From Desulfopila_A sp964446655 (GTDB lineage Bacteria; Desulfobacterota; Desulfobulbia; Desulfobulbales; Desulfocapsaceae): a DNA stretch of 64,000 bases. The notes beneath the pieces are model-generated. The model had not been told where the DNA came from. It worked only from the letters and a program-made list of their open reading frames with translations, and did not search any database. The first letter of the stretch is position 1, and the number at the start of each line of letters is the position of its first letter. A program made the position numbers and the translations under genes. This document shows, piece by piece, positions 17,364-26,112 of this stretch. Location of the stretch: contig CAYUPL010000014.1 in assembly GCA_964446655.1 (NCBI GenBank), forward strand, positions 1-64,000, written 5' to 3'.

Positions 17364-18896
17364 ATGAACGAGTTAGATCTGAGCATGGTCAACTGGGCCA
17401 GAGCTCAGTTTACCTTGACAGCGATGTATCATTGGGTTTTTGTGCCGTTAACCCTTGGTCTTTCATTTCTGTGTGCCTTTATGGAAACAATTTATGTTCG
17501 TACCGGCAATGAAGAGTGGCGCCGGATCACCAGGTTCTGGATGACCCTTTTCGGAATCAACTTTGCCATCGGTGTGGCAACGGGCATAATTCTCGAGTTT
17601 GAATTCGGCACCAACTGGTCCAGTTACTCATGGATGGTGGGTGATATTTTTGGGGCGCCCCTTGCCATTGAAGGAATCTTCGCCTTTTTTCTTGAGGCGA
17701 CCTTCTTCGTCGTTATGTTTTTCGGCTGGGACCGTGTCTCGAAAGGGTTTCACCTCTTTTCCACCTGGATGGTCGCCGTTGGAGCGAACCTGTCCGCTTT
17801 GTGGATACTGGTTGCCAATAGCTGGATGCAGTATCCAGTCGGAATGGACTTTAATCCGGATTCGGCCCGTTTTGAAATGCAGAACTTCTGGGAAGTACTG
17901 TTTTCCCCGGTGGCCATCGCCAAATTTACCCATACCACCAGCAGCAGTTTTGTGGTTGGTTCTCTTTTTGTCATCACCATCGCCTCCTGGTACCTTCTCA
18001 AGGGAAGACATGTTGAGATGGCTAAAAAATCCATCATTGTCGCCTCTGTCTTCGGCCTTCTCTCCGGAGGCTATACCGCTCTGACAGGAGATCAGTCTGC
18101 CGCTGTCAACGCTGAAACACAGCCGATGAAACTGGCGGCCTATGAAGGATTGTATAAGGGCGAGAGGAAGGCCGGCATTGTCGCTCTAGGCATCCTCAAT
18201 CCGGACAAGAAACCAGGTGACGGCGCGGATCCATTTCAATTTGAGGTCAAGATCCCGGCATTGCTTTCTCTGCTGGCAAAACATGATGTCAACGCCTTTA
18301 TACCTGGAATCGACGATCTGGTCTGGGGCAATGCGGCGGAAAATATCGTCGGTGTCGAAGAGAAGATGAGGCGCGGCAAACAGGCGGTGACTGATTTTTC
18401 TGCATATAAAAATGCGCTAAATAATGGCGATAAGGATGGCGCAGAGTTGTCGCTGACCAGGTTCAATGTCAATAAGAGCTATCTCGGCTACGGCTATCTT
18501 AACACACCTGAGGAGAGTGTTCCTCCCGTGGCAACAACATTTTACGCCTTTCATATCATGGTGATGCTGGCTGCTTATTTTCTCCTTATTTTCTGTGCCT
18601 TTCTCTACTATGCCATTAAGGATACCCTGCAGCAGAAACGATTTTTACTGTGGGCCGGTTTTGTGTCGTTTTTTCTGGCGATGCTGGCCTCCCAGGCAGG
18701 TTGGCTGGTCGCCGAGGTTGGACGTCAACCCTGGATTATTCAGGATATGATGCCTGTAGGTATCGGCGCAACACATATTTCCGTGGGCAGTGTGCAGACA
18801 ACGACTTTTATGTTTGCGGTGATCTTTACGTTGCTGCTTTTCGCCGAGATCAAGATTATGCTGCAACAGATTAAAAAAGGACCGGAGGGGGTATAA
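17364..18896 (+). CDS. cydA: Cytochrome bd ubiquinol oxidase subunit I
   Basis: Catalytic subunit of the bd-type terminal oxidase, which passes electrons from quinol to oxygen in the inner membrane without pumping protons. The 510-residue length and long loop between helices 6 and 7 (about residues 250-380) place it in the long Q-loop group of E. coli CydA. The haem b595/d ligand region is in the N-terminal segment FTLTAMYHWVFVPLTLG (histidine about residue 22). The conserved GINFAIGVATG, FGTNWSSYS and GRQPW motifs are all present. A strong AAAGGAGGAAAA ribosome site precedes the ATG. It is co-transcribed with cydB one base downstream. In an anaerobe this enzyme normally protects against oxygen. 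Confidence 0.97.
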   Translation: MNELDLSMVNWARAQFTLTAMYHWVFVPLTLGLSFLCAFMETIYVRTGNEEWRRITRFWMTLFGINFAIGVATGIILEFEFGTNWSSYSWMVGDIFGAPLAIEGIFAFFLEATFFVVMFFGWDRVSKGFHLFSTWMVAVGANLSALWILVANSWMQYPVGMDFNPDSARFEMQNFWEVLFSPVAIAKFTHTTSSSFVVGSLFVITIASWYLLKGRHVEMAKKSIIVASVFGLLSGGYTALTGDQSAAVNAETQPMKLAAYEGLYKGERKAGIVALGILNPDKKPGDGADPFQFEVKIPALLSLLAKHDVNAFIPGIDDLVWGNAAENIVGVEEKMRRGKQAVTDFSAYKNALNNGDKDGAELSLTRFNVNKSYLGYGYLNTPEESVPPVATTFYAFHIMVMLAAYFLLIFCAFLYYAIKDTLQQKRFLLWAGFVSFFLAMLASQAGWLVAEVGRQPWIIQDMMPVGIGATHISVGSVQTTTFMFAVIFTLLLFAEIKIMLQQIKKGPEGV

Positions 18897-18897
18897 A

Positions 18898-20031
18898 ATG
18901 ATAGGAAGTCTTGATCTTGTAGTATTACAGCAGATTTGGTGGCTTCTCGTATCGGTTGTCGGCGCCCTGTTTCTCTTTCTCACTTTTGTGCAGGGAGGTC
19001 AGAGTCTTCTCTGGCAGGTCGCCAAAAACGATACCGAAAAGGCACTGGTTATCAACTCACTGGGCCGAAAATGGGAGCTTACCTTTACAACGCTGGTGCT
19101 GTTCGGCGGCGCCTTTTTTGCAGCGTTCCCGAAGTTTTACGCCACCAGTTTCGGAGGAGCCTACTGGGTGTGGATGTTGATTCTGTTCACCTTTATCATC
19201 CAGGCGGTCAGTTACGAGTACCGTAAAAAGCCGGGCAATTTTCTCGGGGCCGGGACCTATGAACTGTTTCTTCTGATCAATGGTTCCATTGGACTTCTGC
19301 TCATCGGTACCGCGGTCGGCACCTTTTTTACCGGATCCAACTTCATCCTGAATGATTACAATCAGGTAAGCTGGACCGTGGCTACCCGTGGTCTGGAGGC
19401 TGCTCTGTCACCTTTCAATGTCTCTCTGGGCCTTTTTCTGGTATTTAATGCCAGAGTCCTGGGGTCTATGTACCTTATCAACAACATAGATTTTTCCACT
19501 CTGCCCGAGTTTGAGAAAAGATTGCGTCGGGCCTCTCTTGTCAACCTTATCTGGGCACTGCCGTTTTTACTCTATGTGCTCATCAGCCTGCTGTTAATTG
19601 ATGGCTATGGCGTCGATGAAAGTGGTGTAGTGAGCATGGTTGCCTATAAATACCTGCAGAATCTGCTGGCTATGCCGCATGTTGTGGTGCTGTTAGTGGC
19701 CGGCCTGCTTCTGGTGGTCTGGGGGGTTGTTCTTACCGGCCTGAGGAGCAGCAGCAGAGGTATCTGGAGTGGAGGTCTCGGCACGGTATTTGTCGGTCTG
19801 GCCGTTTTTTTTCTGGCAGGCTATAACAATACTTCCTTCTATCCTTCCAAGGTGGATCTACAGTCGAGCCTGACTATTTATAATGCCTCCTCGACCCATT
19901 ACACTCTGACGGTCATGACCTATGTCGCTCTGATGATACCCTTTGTTCTGGCCTATATCGCCTATGTCTGGAAGCAGATGGATTCGAAAAAGATCGGTAT
20001 TGATGATGTAACCGGTGGAAAGGCATACTAG
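18898..20031 (+). CDS. cydB: Cytochrome bd ubiquinol oxidase subunit II
   Basis: Second membrane subunit of cytochrome bd, 377 residues, about eight to nine transmembrane helices. The N terminus (LVVLQQIWWLLV) leads into helix 1, followed by the family segments TFVQGGQSLLW and LGRKWELTFTTLV, where E. coli CydB has its conserved GQ and NR...W features. It starts one base after the cydA stop codon region and shares its GGAGGG ribosome site, so stoichiometric translation with CydA is expected. A tiny membrane protein gene follows 21 bases downstream. Confidence 0.95.
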   Translation: MIGSLDLVVLQQIWWLLVSVVGALFLFLTFVQGGQSLLWQVAKNDTEKALVINSLGRKWELTFTTLVLFGGAFFAAFPKFYATSFGGAYWVWMLILFTFIIQAVSYEYRKKPGNFLGAGTYELFLLINGSIGLLLIGTAVGTFFTGSNFILNDYNQVSWTVATRGLEAALSPFNVSLGLFLVFNARVLGSMYLINNIDFSTLPEFEKRLRRASLVNLIWALPFLLYVLISLLLIDGYGVDESGVVSMVAYKYLQNLLAMPHVVVLLVAGLLLVVWGVVLTGLRSSSRGIWSGGLGTVFVGLAVFFLAGYNNTSFYPSKVDLQSSLTIYNASSTHYTLTVMTYVALMIPFVLAYIAYVWKQMDSKKIGIDDVTGGKAY

Positions 20032-20052
20032 TGTTTTGCAAGGAGATTTAAT

Positions 20053-20145
20053 ATGGACATGTTTCTGATGATATCCTGGCCGCTGCTCATCTATGTATCG
20101 TACAGGGGCGTTCTTTGGGCCCTGAATAAGGCAGGCAGGCTTTAA
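20053..20145 (+). CDS. CydX-like membrane microprotein (30 aa)
   Basis: A 30-codon reading frame lies 21 bases after cydB. It starts at ATG with a strong AAGGAG ribosome site seven bases upstream and ends in TAA. The product begins MDMFLMISWPLLIYVSYRG, a single hydrophobic helix (about residues 4-24), and then has a short basic tail (LNKAGRL). In many bacteria a CydX/CydS microprotein of 30-40 residues follows cydB and stabilises the oxidase. This one shares position, size and topology, though no convincing sequence match to E. coli CydX. A hairpin follows six bases after the stop. Alternative: a translated leader with no product role, which the ribosome site makes less likely. Confidence 0.65.
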   Translation: MDMFLMISWPLLIYVSYRGVLWALNKAGRL

Positions 20146-20150
20146 GATGT

Positions 20151-20217
20151 CGTGCCGCCGGTATTCTCTGCGGCACGCTGATGTATTAGCGGTACGCACT
20201 CTCCATGAGGGCGTACC
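20151..20217 (+). terminator. Two hairpins after the cyd operon
   Basis: CGTGCCGC pairs with GCGGCACG (20151-20158 with 20170-20177, 8 bp, 11-base loop), and GGTACGC pairs with GCGTACC (20191-20197 with 20211-20217, 7 bp). They follow the microprotein stop directly. Neither has a clear uridine run, so they may stop transcription weakly or protect the mRNA 3' end. Confidence 0.45.
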
Positions 20218-20288
20218 TGTTTGAACAGCAATGCTTGTCTTGGAACAGGCGTTTTCTTAACGGTAATTCAACATACATTTGTGGTATC

Positions 20289-20954
20289 ATGCACTATACT
20301 TCTGTAGTATTCGACCTTGACGGCACCCTTCTTGATACGTTGGAAGACCTGGCCCATGCCGGGAATCAGGTTCTGGCACAATCCGGCTATCCTACCCATC
20401 CGGTAGAGTCCTACAAATATTTTGTCGGGGACGGTTTGCGAACCCTGATTGAGAAAATTGCGCCGACATCGGCATCTCAGGAGGACATTGCGGCCTGTTT
20501 TGCTCTCTTCAAGGATATCTATGCACGATGCTGGAAGGAGAAAACCCGTCTTTATCCGGGCATAGCGGAGCTGCTGGCTGCCTTGGGGCAGTCAGGTCTA
20601 CATCTGGCTGTCCTTTCCAATAAACCGCACGATTTCACTCGGCTGTGCGTCGATCATTTTTTTGCGGAGAAGTCGTTTCAATGTATATATGGCCAGCGGG
20701 ACGAGGTCCCCAAAAAGCCGCATCCGGCCGGGGCCAGGGCTATTGCCGCAGAGCTGGGCGTCAGCCCTGAGAACTGCGTCTATGTCGGCGATACAAAAAT
20801 CGACATGCAGACCGGCAAGGCCGCCGGCATGTTCACCATCGGCGTCCTCTGGGGCTTTCGACCGGCGCAGGAGCTTCGTGAAAACGGTGCGGATATACTT
20901 GTGGACCATCCCATGGAGATTCTGGACGTCGTTCAAGGGGGCCGAGGGAGTTGA
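20289..20954 (+). CDS. HAD-family phosphatase, phosphoglycolate phosphatase-like
   Basis: A 221-residue cytosolic hydrolase of the Gph/PGP type. HAD motif I is VFDLDGTLLDT at about residues 7-17 (nucleophile and acid aspartates), motif II is LAVLSNK near residue 105, motif III lysine lies in KKPHPAG, and motif IV is YVGDTKIDMQTGKAAGM. The alpha-helical cap between motifs I and II is of the C1 type. The frame opens at 20205, but the family N terminus fits the ATG at 20289 (MHYTSVVF). Substrate is not certain: phosphoglycolate phosphatase is the common annotation for this subgroup. Convergent with the minus-strand pgpA operon. Confidence 0.85.
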   Translation: MHYTSVVFDLDGTLLDTLEDLAHAGNQVLAQSGYPTHPVESYKYFVGDGLRTLIEKIAPTSASQEDIAACFALFKDIYARCWKEKTRLYPGIAELLAALGQSGLHLAVLSNKPHDFTRLCVDHFFAEKSFQCIYGQRDEVPKKPHPAGARAIAAELGVSPENCVYVGDTKIDMQTGKAAGMFTIGVLWGFRPAQELRENGADILVDHPMEILDVVQGGRGS

Positions 20955-21050
20955 TCTCAGTCTTTCCAGGAAAAATAGAGGTAGGCGCGGACTCCGATCT
21001 TTCTGCCGGACAACGATGAAGATTGATACAATGTTTCTGAGAAGTCCGGG

Positions 21051-21515
21051 TCAGCCGAAAATAGTGCTTAAGGGCCACCAGAGAAGGTGCAGGGCCAGAC
21101 AGGCGTAGATGCCGGCGATGACATCATCCAGCATTATACCCGCTCCGCCGTGGATATGTCGGTCACACCAGGAGGCGGGATAGGGTTTGCTGATATCGAA
21201 GAGGCGAAACAGGACGAAACCAAGTATCCAGGCCACGGGATGATTGGGAGCAAGAGTCAGAGTGATGAACATTCCGACAATCTCATCTATGACGATAACA
21301 CCGGCATCGGGCCGGTCCAGCATCTTTTCGGCCGAGCCGGCCACGAAAAAGCCAAGAACGAAAGCGGCACAAACCACCGCCAGATACAGCGATAACGGCA
21401 GATCCTTGATGAGCAGCCAGGGTAAAAAGGCCACCAGGGAGCCCCAGGTGCCTGGGGCCTTGGGCAGTTTGCCTGCATAGAAGCCGGTGGCGAGAGCCAT
21501 GATAAGGTGGTTCAT
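21051..21515 (-). CDS. pgpA: Phosphatidylglycerophosphatase A
   Basis: Removes the phosphate of phosphatidylglycerophosphate to give phosphatidylglycerol, at the inner membrane. The 154-residue protein has the PgpA pattern: AGKLPKAPGTWGSLVAF near residue 14, a VIVIDEIVGMFITL segment near residue 80 (acidic catalytic motif), FRLFDISKPYPASW, then DDVIAGIYACL near the end. The chosen start at 21515 has a GAGGAAAAA ribosome site and overlaps the larC stop by the sequence ATGA; the frame is open further upstream inside larC but that is not needed. It is the last gene of def-fmt-larC-pgpA. With plsY divergently placed at 24.4 kb, the area holds two phospholipid synthesis genes. Confidence 0.92.
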   Translation of the reverse strand: MNHLIMALATGFYAGKLPKAPGTWGSLVAFLPWLLIKDLPLSLYLAVVCAAFVLGFFVAGSAEKMLDRPDAGVIVIDEIVGMFITLTLAPNHPVAWILGFVLFRLFDISKPYPASWCDRHIHGGAGIMLDDVIAGIYACLALHLLWWPLSTIFG

Positions 21516-22708
21516 TTTTTCCTCGCACCTTCTGTTACAGCCGCATAGACCAGATGGAGCGGTACGGCATGTTGAGCCGCTATTTTGCGACACTCTTCAT
21601 ATTCCGGGTATGTTCTGCTGCCGCCGGGAGTTTCTACTTCTTTGGCGGTGAGACTGCCCCACGGAGTGGAGACCGAAACCGCCTGGCGCGGCAGGGTCTG
21701 GCGGTACTCCCTGCGGTAGCGCAGCCCGATGGAGGTCGTTTCAGTTAAAAGTATCCGGCGAAGAGATCCGGCAAGATGGAGCGGGCTGATGATTTGGATA
21801 GCAAAGCCGGGACGGCCTTTTTTCATGTGGATGGGCGTCAGACTGACATCAAGGGCGCCGCTGTTGAAAAGCAGTTCACAGAGGTAGGGAAATCCCTCCG
21901 GGCTCCAGTCGTCGAGGTGGGTTTCCATCACTTCAACTTCCTGATGTTCTGCGGCCTCGACCTGGTTGCCGATGATCAGCCGGAAGAGGTTTGGGGTATT
22001 GTCCGCTAGCTCATGGCTGCCGGCGCCGTAGCCGGTTGAGGTGATACGCATTGGGGGCATGGGACCGAATCCCCGGCTCAACACTTTCAGAAGAGCCGCC
22101 CCTGTGGGCGTGACAAGTTCACAAGACTGATCCACCCCATAACAGGGGACTCCCTTGAGGATCTCGCAGACGGCCGGTGCCGGCAGGGGAAGTCTGCCGT
22201 GGGCACATTTGACGAAGCCGCGGGGGGCCGGCAGAGGCGAACTATAGAGGCGGCCTATTCCCAGATGGAGCAGGCCGGCAATGGTGCCGACAACATCGAC
22301 GATGGTGTCCACTGCTCCAACTTCATGGAAATGGACAGTTTCGACAGGTATACCGTGTACCTTGGCTTCGGCTCGGGCAATTTCCTGAAAAACCTCGATG
22401 GATTGTAAGATTACCCGGTCATTCAAATGGGAGTTTTCCAGAAGAGCAATGATGGTGGCGAGATGGCGATAGTGCTGTTGCGGCTTGCCGTGCACAGTAA
22501 CCTGTGTCGCACTGATTCCGCAGGACTGTTTTGTGCTGATGTCGATCTCATATCCGGAAATGTTAAGCTTGCCGAGCTCTTCCTGCAGAACGGCTTCTGC
22601 AAGGCCGTTATGGATCAAGGCCCCCAGAAACATATCGCCGCTGATGCCTGCAAAGCAGTCGGCGTATGCCGTCAGATGGAGTCGGCTCATGTGCTGCTGC
22701 TCATCCAT
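21512..22708 (-). CDS. larC: LarC-family nickel-pincer cofactor insertion protein
   Basis: LarC inserts nickel into the pincer cofactor of lactate racemase and related racemases or epimerases. The 398-residue protein shows the family start YADCFAGISGDMFLGALI (about residues 15-32), the histidine-containing VHFHEVGAVDTIVDVVG near residue 118, and the C-terminal LETHLDDWSPEGFPYL and later LRYRREYRQTL stretches. It is a full-length single frame, unlike those lactobacilli where larC is split by a frameshift. No larB, larE or larA homologue is in the window. The start overlaps the fmt stop by eight bases; an internal ATG at 22690 (MSRLHL) is an alternative. Cofactor use in this organism is inferred. 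Confidence 0.88.
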   Translation of the reverse strand: MDEQQHMSRLHLTAYADCFAGISGDMFLGALIHNGLAEAVLQEELGKLNISGYEIDISTKQSCGISATQVTVHGKPQQHYRHLATIIALLENSHLNDRVILQSIEVFQEIARAEAKVHGIPVETVHFHEVGAVDTIVDVVGTIAGLLHLGIGRLYSSPLPAPRGFVKCAHGRLPLPAPAVCEILKGVPCYGVDQSCELVTPTGAALLKVLSRGFGPMPPMRITSTGYGAGSHELADNTPNLFRLIIGNQVEAAEHQEVEVMETHLDDWSPEGFPYLCELLFNSGALDVSLTPIHMKKGRPGFAIQIISPLHLAGSLRRILLTETTSIGLRYRREYRQTLPRQAVSVSTPWGSLTAKEVETPGGSRTYPEYEECRKIAAQHAVPLHLVYAAVTEGARKK

Positions 22709-23651
22709 TGGTGAAACGGCTGCCTCTCTGTAGAGTGTGGCCGCAGAGGAAAGCTGCAGCAGTCAGTCTTTTTTTGCCTTCCGGCTGCAGTTCTTTCAAA
22801 AGAAGAGCCTTATCTCCGGTGGCTACCAGGATACCGTTCCGGTCTGTCGACAAAATGGTGCCGCCGGGTTCATCCACCTCTTTGTGCACTACCCGGGGAG
22901 AAAAGAGCCGGTATCGTTTGCCGTGCAGGAAGGTATAGGCACTAGGCCACGGATCGAGACCGCGGATGAGACAATCAAGTCTTGTTGCCGGCTGGGACCA
23001 GTCTATACAGCCCATTTCCTTTTGCAACGGTGGCGCCTTACCGGCTTGACTCTCATCCTGTTTGGTCGGGGTGAGCTCACCATTTTGCAGTTTTGCAAGG
23101 GCCGTGCTCAGTGTCGTAGCGCCAAGATGGGCAAGCCTGTTGAAAAGAGATCCCGCTGTTTCGTTTTCTTCTATGTCGATTGCGGCGCTAAAAAGTATAT
23201 CACCGGTATCCATACCCTCATCCATCTGCATGATGGTGATACCTGTTCGCTTGTCGCCTTCGATGATTGCCCACTGGATAGGTGCGGCTCCGCGATGTCT
23301 CGGCAGAAGTGAACCATGAACATTGATGCAGCCCAGGGGTGGAAGGTTTAAAATAGTGGAGGGCAGGATTCTGCCGTAGGCTGCCACTATGATAACATCG
23401 GGGCGGAAGGCGCTCAAAGCGCCATAGAATTCATCTGTTCGAATTTTAGTCGGCTGGAGAACAGGAATGTCGGCCTGTTGGGCCACAACCTTAACGGGAG
23501 GTGGTGCAAGCTTTTTGCCTCGGCCTTTCTTCTTGTCCGGTTGTGTCACCACAGCAACTACCTGGTGGTGACTGCCGAGCAGTGCTTCTAGAGAGGGCAC
23601 GGCGAAATCGGGCGTCCCCATGAACACCATACGGTAGCCGCTTCCGTTCAT
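22701..23651 (-). CDS. fmt: Methionyl-tRNA formyltransferase
   Basis: Formylates initiator Met-tRNA with 10-formyl-tetrahydrofolate in the cytosol. The 316-residue protein starts with the family pattern YRMVFMGTPDFAVPSLEAL and has the catalytic loop NVHGSLLPRHRGAAPIQWAI (about residues 111-130) and the MDEGMDTGDIL segment containing the catalytic aspartate (about residue 150). The C-terminal tRNA-binding domain includes IRGLDPWPSAYTF. It overlaps def by four bases (ATGA) and larC by eight, so the operon is translationally coupled. The def-fmt pairing is the standard arrangement. Confidence 0.97.
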   Translation of the reverse strand: MNGSGYRMVFMGTPDFAVPSLEALLGSHHQVVAVVTQPDKKKGRGKKLAPPPVKVVAQQADIPVLQPTKIRTDEFYGALSAFRPDVIIVAAYGRILPSTILNLPPLGCINVHGSLLPRHRGAAPIQWAIIEGDKRTGITIMQMDEGMDTGDILFSAAIDIEENETAGSLFNRLAHLGATTLSTALAKLQNGELTPTKQDESQAGKAPPLQKEMGCIDWSQPATRLDCLIRGLDPWPSAYTFLHGKRYRLFSPRVVHKEVDEPGGTILSTDRNGILVATGDKALLLKELQPEGKKRLTAAAFLCGHTLQRGSRFTNG

Positions 23652-24166
23652 GCCGGTTCCTTCGTCGCCGCCATGGCTTTCTTGATTTTTTTCTTATACA
23701 GATTGCGTTTTAAAGGAGAGAGGTGATCGATAAAGAGAATGCCGTTGAGGTGGTCTATCTCGTGCTGCAGCACAACGGCAAAGCGGTCTTCCGCGGTGAG
23801 CTCTTCAACATTTCCCGCTTCATCCCGGTAACTGAGGCTGATTTTCCTGTACCGCTGTACATTGGCGGTCAGCTCAGGTACGCTGAGACAGCCTTCTTCA
23901 TCTATCTGACTGCCCTCGGTTGCGGTGATAGTCGGATTAATAAAGGCCTTGTACGTTTTATCTTCCTGACTGATGCCTGTGTGCACGACCAGCAGCTGTA
24001 ACGATTCACCAACTTGTGGTGCAGCCAGGCCGATTCCCGGGGCGTCATACATGGTTTCGGCCATGTCTTCGATCAGGTTTCTGAGGTCGTCGTCAAACTT
24101 TTCAATCTTGCGGGCCTTTTGGCGGAGTACAGCTTCTGGATACTGATATATTTTTCGTAAGCTCAT
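23648..24166 (-). CDS. def: Peptide deformylase
   Basis: Removes the formyl group from nascent proteins. All three metalloenzyme motifs are present in the 172-residue protein: GIGLAAPQVG (about residues 46-55), EEGCLSVP (about 90-97, cysteine metal ligand) and QHEIDHLNG (about 133-141, two histidine ligands and catalytic glutamate). A lysine-rich C-terminal tail follows (NLYKKKIKK). First gene of the operon def-fmt-larC-pgpA. The ribosome site is weak. The upstream 236-base gap to plsY must hold divergent promoters, but no confident hexamer pair was found. Confidence 0.97.
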   Translation of the reverse strand: MSLRKIYQYPEAVLRQKARKIEKFDDDLRNLIEDMAETMYDAPGIGLAAPQVGESLQLLVVHTGISQEDKTYKAFINPTITATEGSQIDEEGCLSVPELTANVQRYRKISLSYRDEAGNVEELTAEDRFAVVLQHEIDHLNGILFIDHLSPLKRNLYKKKIKKAMAATKEPA

Positions 24167-24402
24167 ATCGTCGTGATTAGGTTGTTAACATCTTGTTCCA
24201 CACTTTTCCGGCGGTGATAACCCGAATGGGATTTTTTGCTGCCGGACTCTCTTCCTGCTGGCAGCTAATTCTACCATAGGGTATACAATTGTGCTATTCT
24301 CATAAAAGTGCAAGTGAAACATGGACCTGATACGTATTTTGCAGTGCGGGGGCAAGGTAAAAAGAGAGTTTGATATTCCAGGGAGGCAGGGAGATCACTG
24401 AT

Positions 24403-24996
24403 ATGGAAATTGTATTACTTATAGCAAGTTATCTGGTTGGAGCCATTCCGTTTGGTTTTCTTATCGGTCGAATGGCAGGAGTCGATGTCCGCCGGCATGG
24501 CAGTAAAAATATTGGCGCCACAAATGTGAGCAGGACGCTGGGGAAGAAACGTGGTCTGCTCACCCTGATTTTTGATGTCCTGAAAGGCTTGGTCCCCATG
24601 GCTGTAGCCGCCCGGATTCTGCCGGATAGCCCCCAGACTGTGATGGTTGTATGCGGTTGCGGAGTATTGGCTGTTTTGGGGCATATGTTTCCCATCTATC
24701 TCGGCTTCAAAGGTGGCAAAGGGGTGGCAACCGCACTCGGTGTCTTTCTCTTTCTTTCGCCTCCTGCCATCCTGATAAGTTTGCTACTCTTTGTGGCGGT
24801 TGTTGCTCTATCCGGTTTTGTTTCCGCCGGCTCCCTTCTTGTTTCGGCCCTTTTTCCTTTATTACTTTTCTTCTTTGGTTTTCCTGCTCCGATAATCATA
24901 ACCGGTGCCATAATAGCCATACTGGTTTGGATCAAGCATCATGAGAATATCGGCAGATTGCGGCGCGGTGAGGAAAAAAGCTGGAAAAACAAATGA
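24403..24996 (+). CDS. plsY: Glycerol-3-phosphate acyltransferase PlsY
   Basis: Acylates glycerol-3-phosphate from acyl-phosphate, the first step of phospholipid synthesis, in the inner membrane. The 197-residue protein has about five hydrophobic helices and the three PlsY motifs: YLVGAIPFGFLIGR then RRHGSKNIGATNVSRTLGKK (about residues 30-49), GHMFPIYLGFKGGKGVATALG (about 97-117), and KHHENIGRLRRGEE near the C terminus. The frame opens at 24370, but the ATG at 24403 gives the family N terminus and has a GGGAG ribosome site. Divergent from the def operon. Confidence 0.96.
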   Translation: MEIVLLIASYLVGAIPFGFLIGRMAGVDVRRHGSKNIGATNVSRTLGKKRGLLTLIFDVLKGLVPMAVAARILPDSPQTVMVVCGCGVLAVLGHMFPIYLGFKGGKGVATALGVFLFLSPPAILISLLLFVAVVALSGFVSAGSLLVSALFPLLLFFFGFPAPIIITGAIIAILVWIKHHENIGRLRRGEEKSWKNK

Positions 24997-25084
24997 GGTT
25001 TTCCCGATCAGCCTTGCGCAGAAAGGTTGGCATGTCTGACACCGGAAAAGGCAAAAATTGTCTCTTTGAGAAACATGAATGATG

Positions 25085-25090
25085 TATAAT
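25085..25090 (+). promoter_or_regulatory. Perfect -10 hexamer upstream of the quinone oxidoreductase
   Basis: TATAAT lies 60 bases before the ATG of the oxidoreductase gene, in the gap after plsY. No good -35 sits at the normal 16-18 base distance (CTCTTT at 17 bases), so the promoter may depend on an activator. Confidence 0.3.
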
Positions 25091-25149
25091 CGTATACTCA
25101 GTGGAAAGACCTTTCCTTGATTATTTATTGAAATAGAGAGGAGGAGCAT

Positions 25150-26112
25150 ATGAAGGCAATTCAGGTGTGTGAGTTTGGAGATCCCGACGTACTGCAGCCG
25201 GCAGAGCTGAATATTCCCCAACCGGGCAGTGAAGATGTTCTCATCAAAGTAGAGGCTATAGGGGTGAACCCTGTAGACACCTATATCCGGGAAGGAAGTT
25301 ATCCTCTTTTGCCTGCTCTGCCTTACACACCGGGGAAAGATGTTTGCGGTGTCGTCGTTCAGGTCGGTGATGGGGTGAAAAAATGGAAGGAGGGTGACAG
25401 AGTCTACAGTTCCGGCACGGTCAGCGGCGGCTATGCAGAATATGCAGCATGTAGCCAGTCACAGATTTTTACCTTGCCGGAAAACATGGATAGTTTTCAA
25501 GGAGCTGCCATAGGTGTGCCCGGTGCCGCTGCCTGGAGAGCATTGTTTACCAGGGGGAGAGGCAAAAAAGGCGATATTCTTTTTATTCATGGAGCCAGTG
25601 GCAGTGTGGGTATGATTGCTGTTCAGCTTGCCGTTGCCGCAGGCCTCCAGGTATATGGGACGGCTGGGACAGAGGTTGGTCTGGAAAAGATCCGGCGGGC
25701 AGGGGCGTTGCAGGCGTTTAATCACAGCCTGCCCGGATACCTGGAAAAAGTATCTGCCGCCTTTGGTTCGAAAGGGTGTGACATCATCCTGGAGATGCTG
25801 GCCAATGAGAACCTGGCCCATGATCTTGCGCTTTTAGGAACGGGCGGCAGGGTTGTTATTGTCGGCAGCCATGGAAAAATCACCATTGATCCAAGAGCTA
25901 CCATGGCCAAAGAGACTGAGATTCTTGGTATGTCACTTTTCAATAGTTCCGTGGAACAGATGAAAGAGGCTCAGATGGGACTCTTTCGCCACATGTCCGA
26001 GGGCAAACTTAAGCCCGAGATAGCAATGAAAATGAACCTTGAGGACGCACCCGAAGCGCACCGGAAAGTTATGCAATCCGGTAACTGCGGTAAAATAATT
26101 CTTGTCCCTTGA
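25150..26112 (+). CDS. NADPH:quinone oxidoreductase, zinc-free MDR family
   Basis: A 320-residue cytosolic reductase of the medium-chain dehydrogenase superfamily, zeta-crystallin/Qor branch. The N-terminal GroES-like domain has GVNPVDTYIREGSYP and PYTPGKDVCGVVVQVG. The Rossmann domain binds NADPH through a FIHGASGSVGMIAVQLA segment (about residues 144-160). There are no zinc-ligand cysteines in the usual places, which supports the quinone reductase type. A strong GGAGGAG ribosome site precedes the ATG at 25150. It appears to be a single-gene unit; likely substrates are quinones or reactive carbonyls. Confidence 0.88.
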   Translation: MKAIQVCEFGDPDVLQPAELNIPQPGSEDVLIKVEAIGVNPVDTYIREGSYPLLPALPYTPGKDVCGVVVQVGDGVKKWKEGDRVYSSGTVSGGYAEYAACSQSQIFTLPENMDSFQGAAIGVPGAAAWRALFTRGRGKKGDILFIHGASGSVGMIAVQLAVAAGLQVYGTAGTEVGLEKIRRAGALQAFNHSLPGYLEKVSAAFGSKGCDIILEMLANENLAHDLALLGTGGRVVIVGSHGKITIDPRATMAKETEILGMSLFNSSVEQMKEAQMGLFRHMSEGKLKPEIAMKMNLEDAPEAHRKVMQSGNCGKIILVP

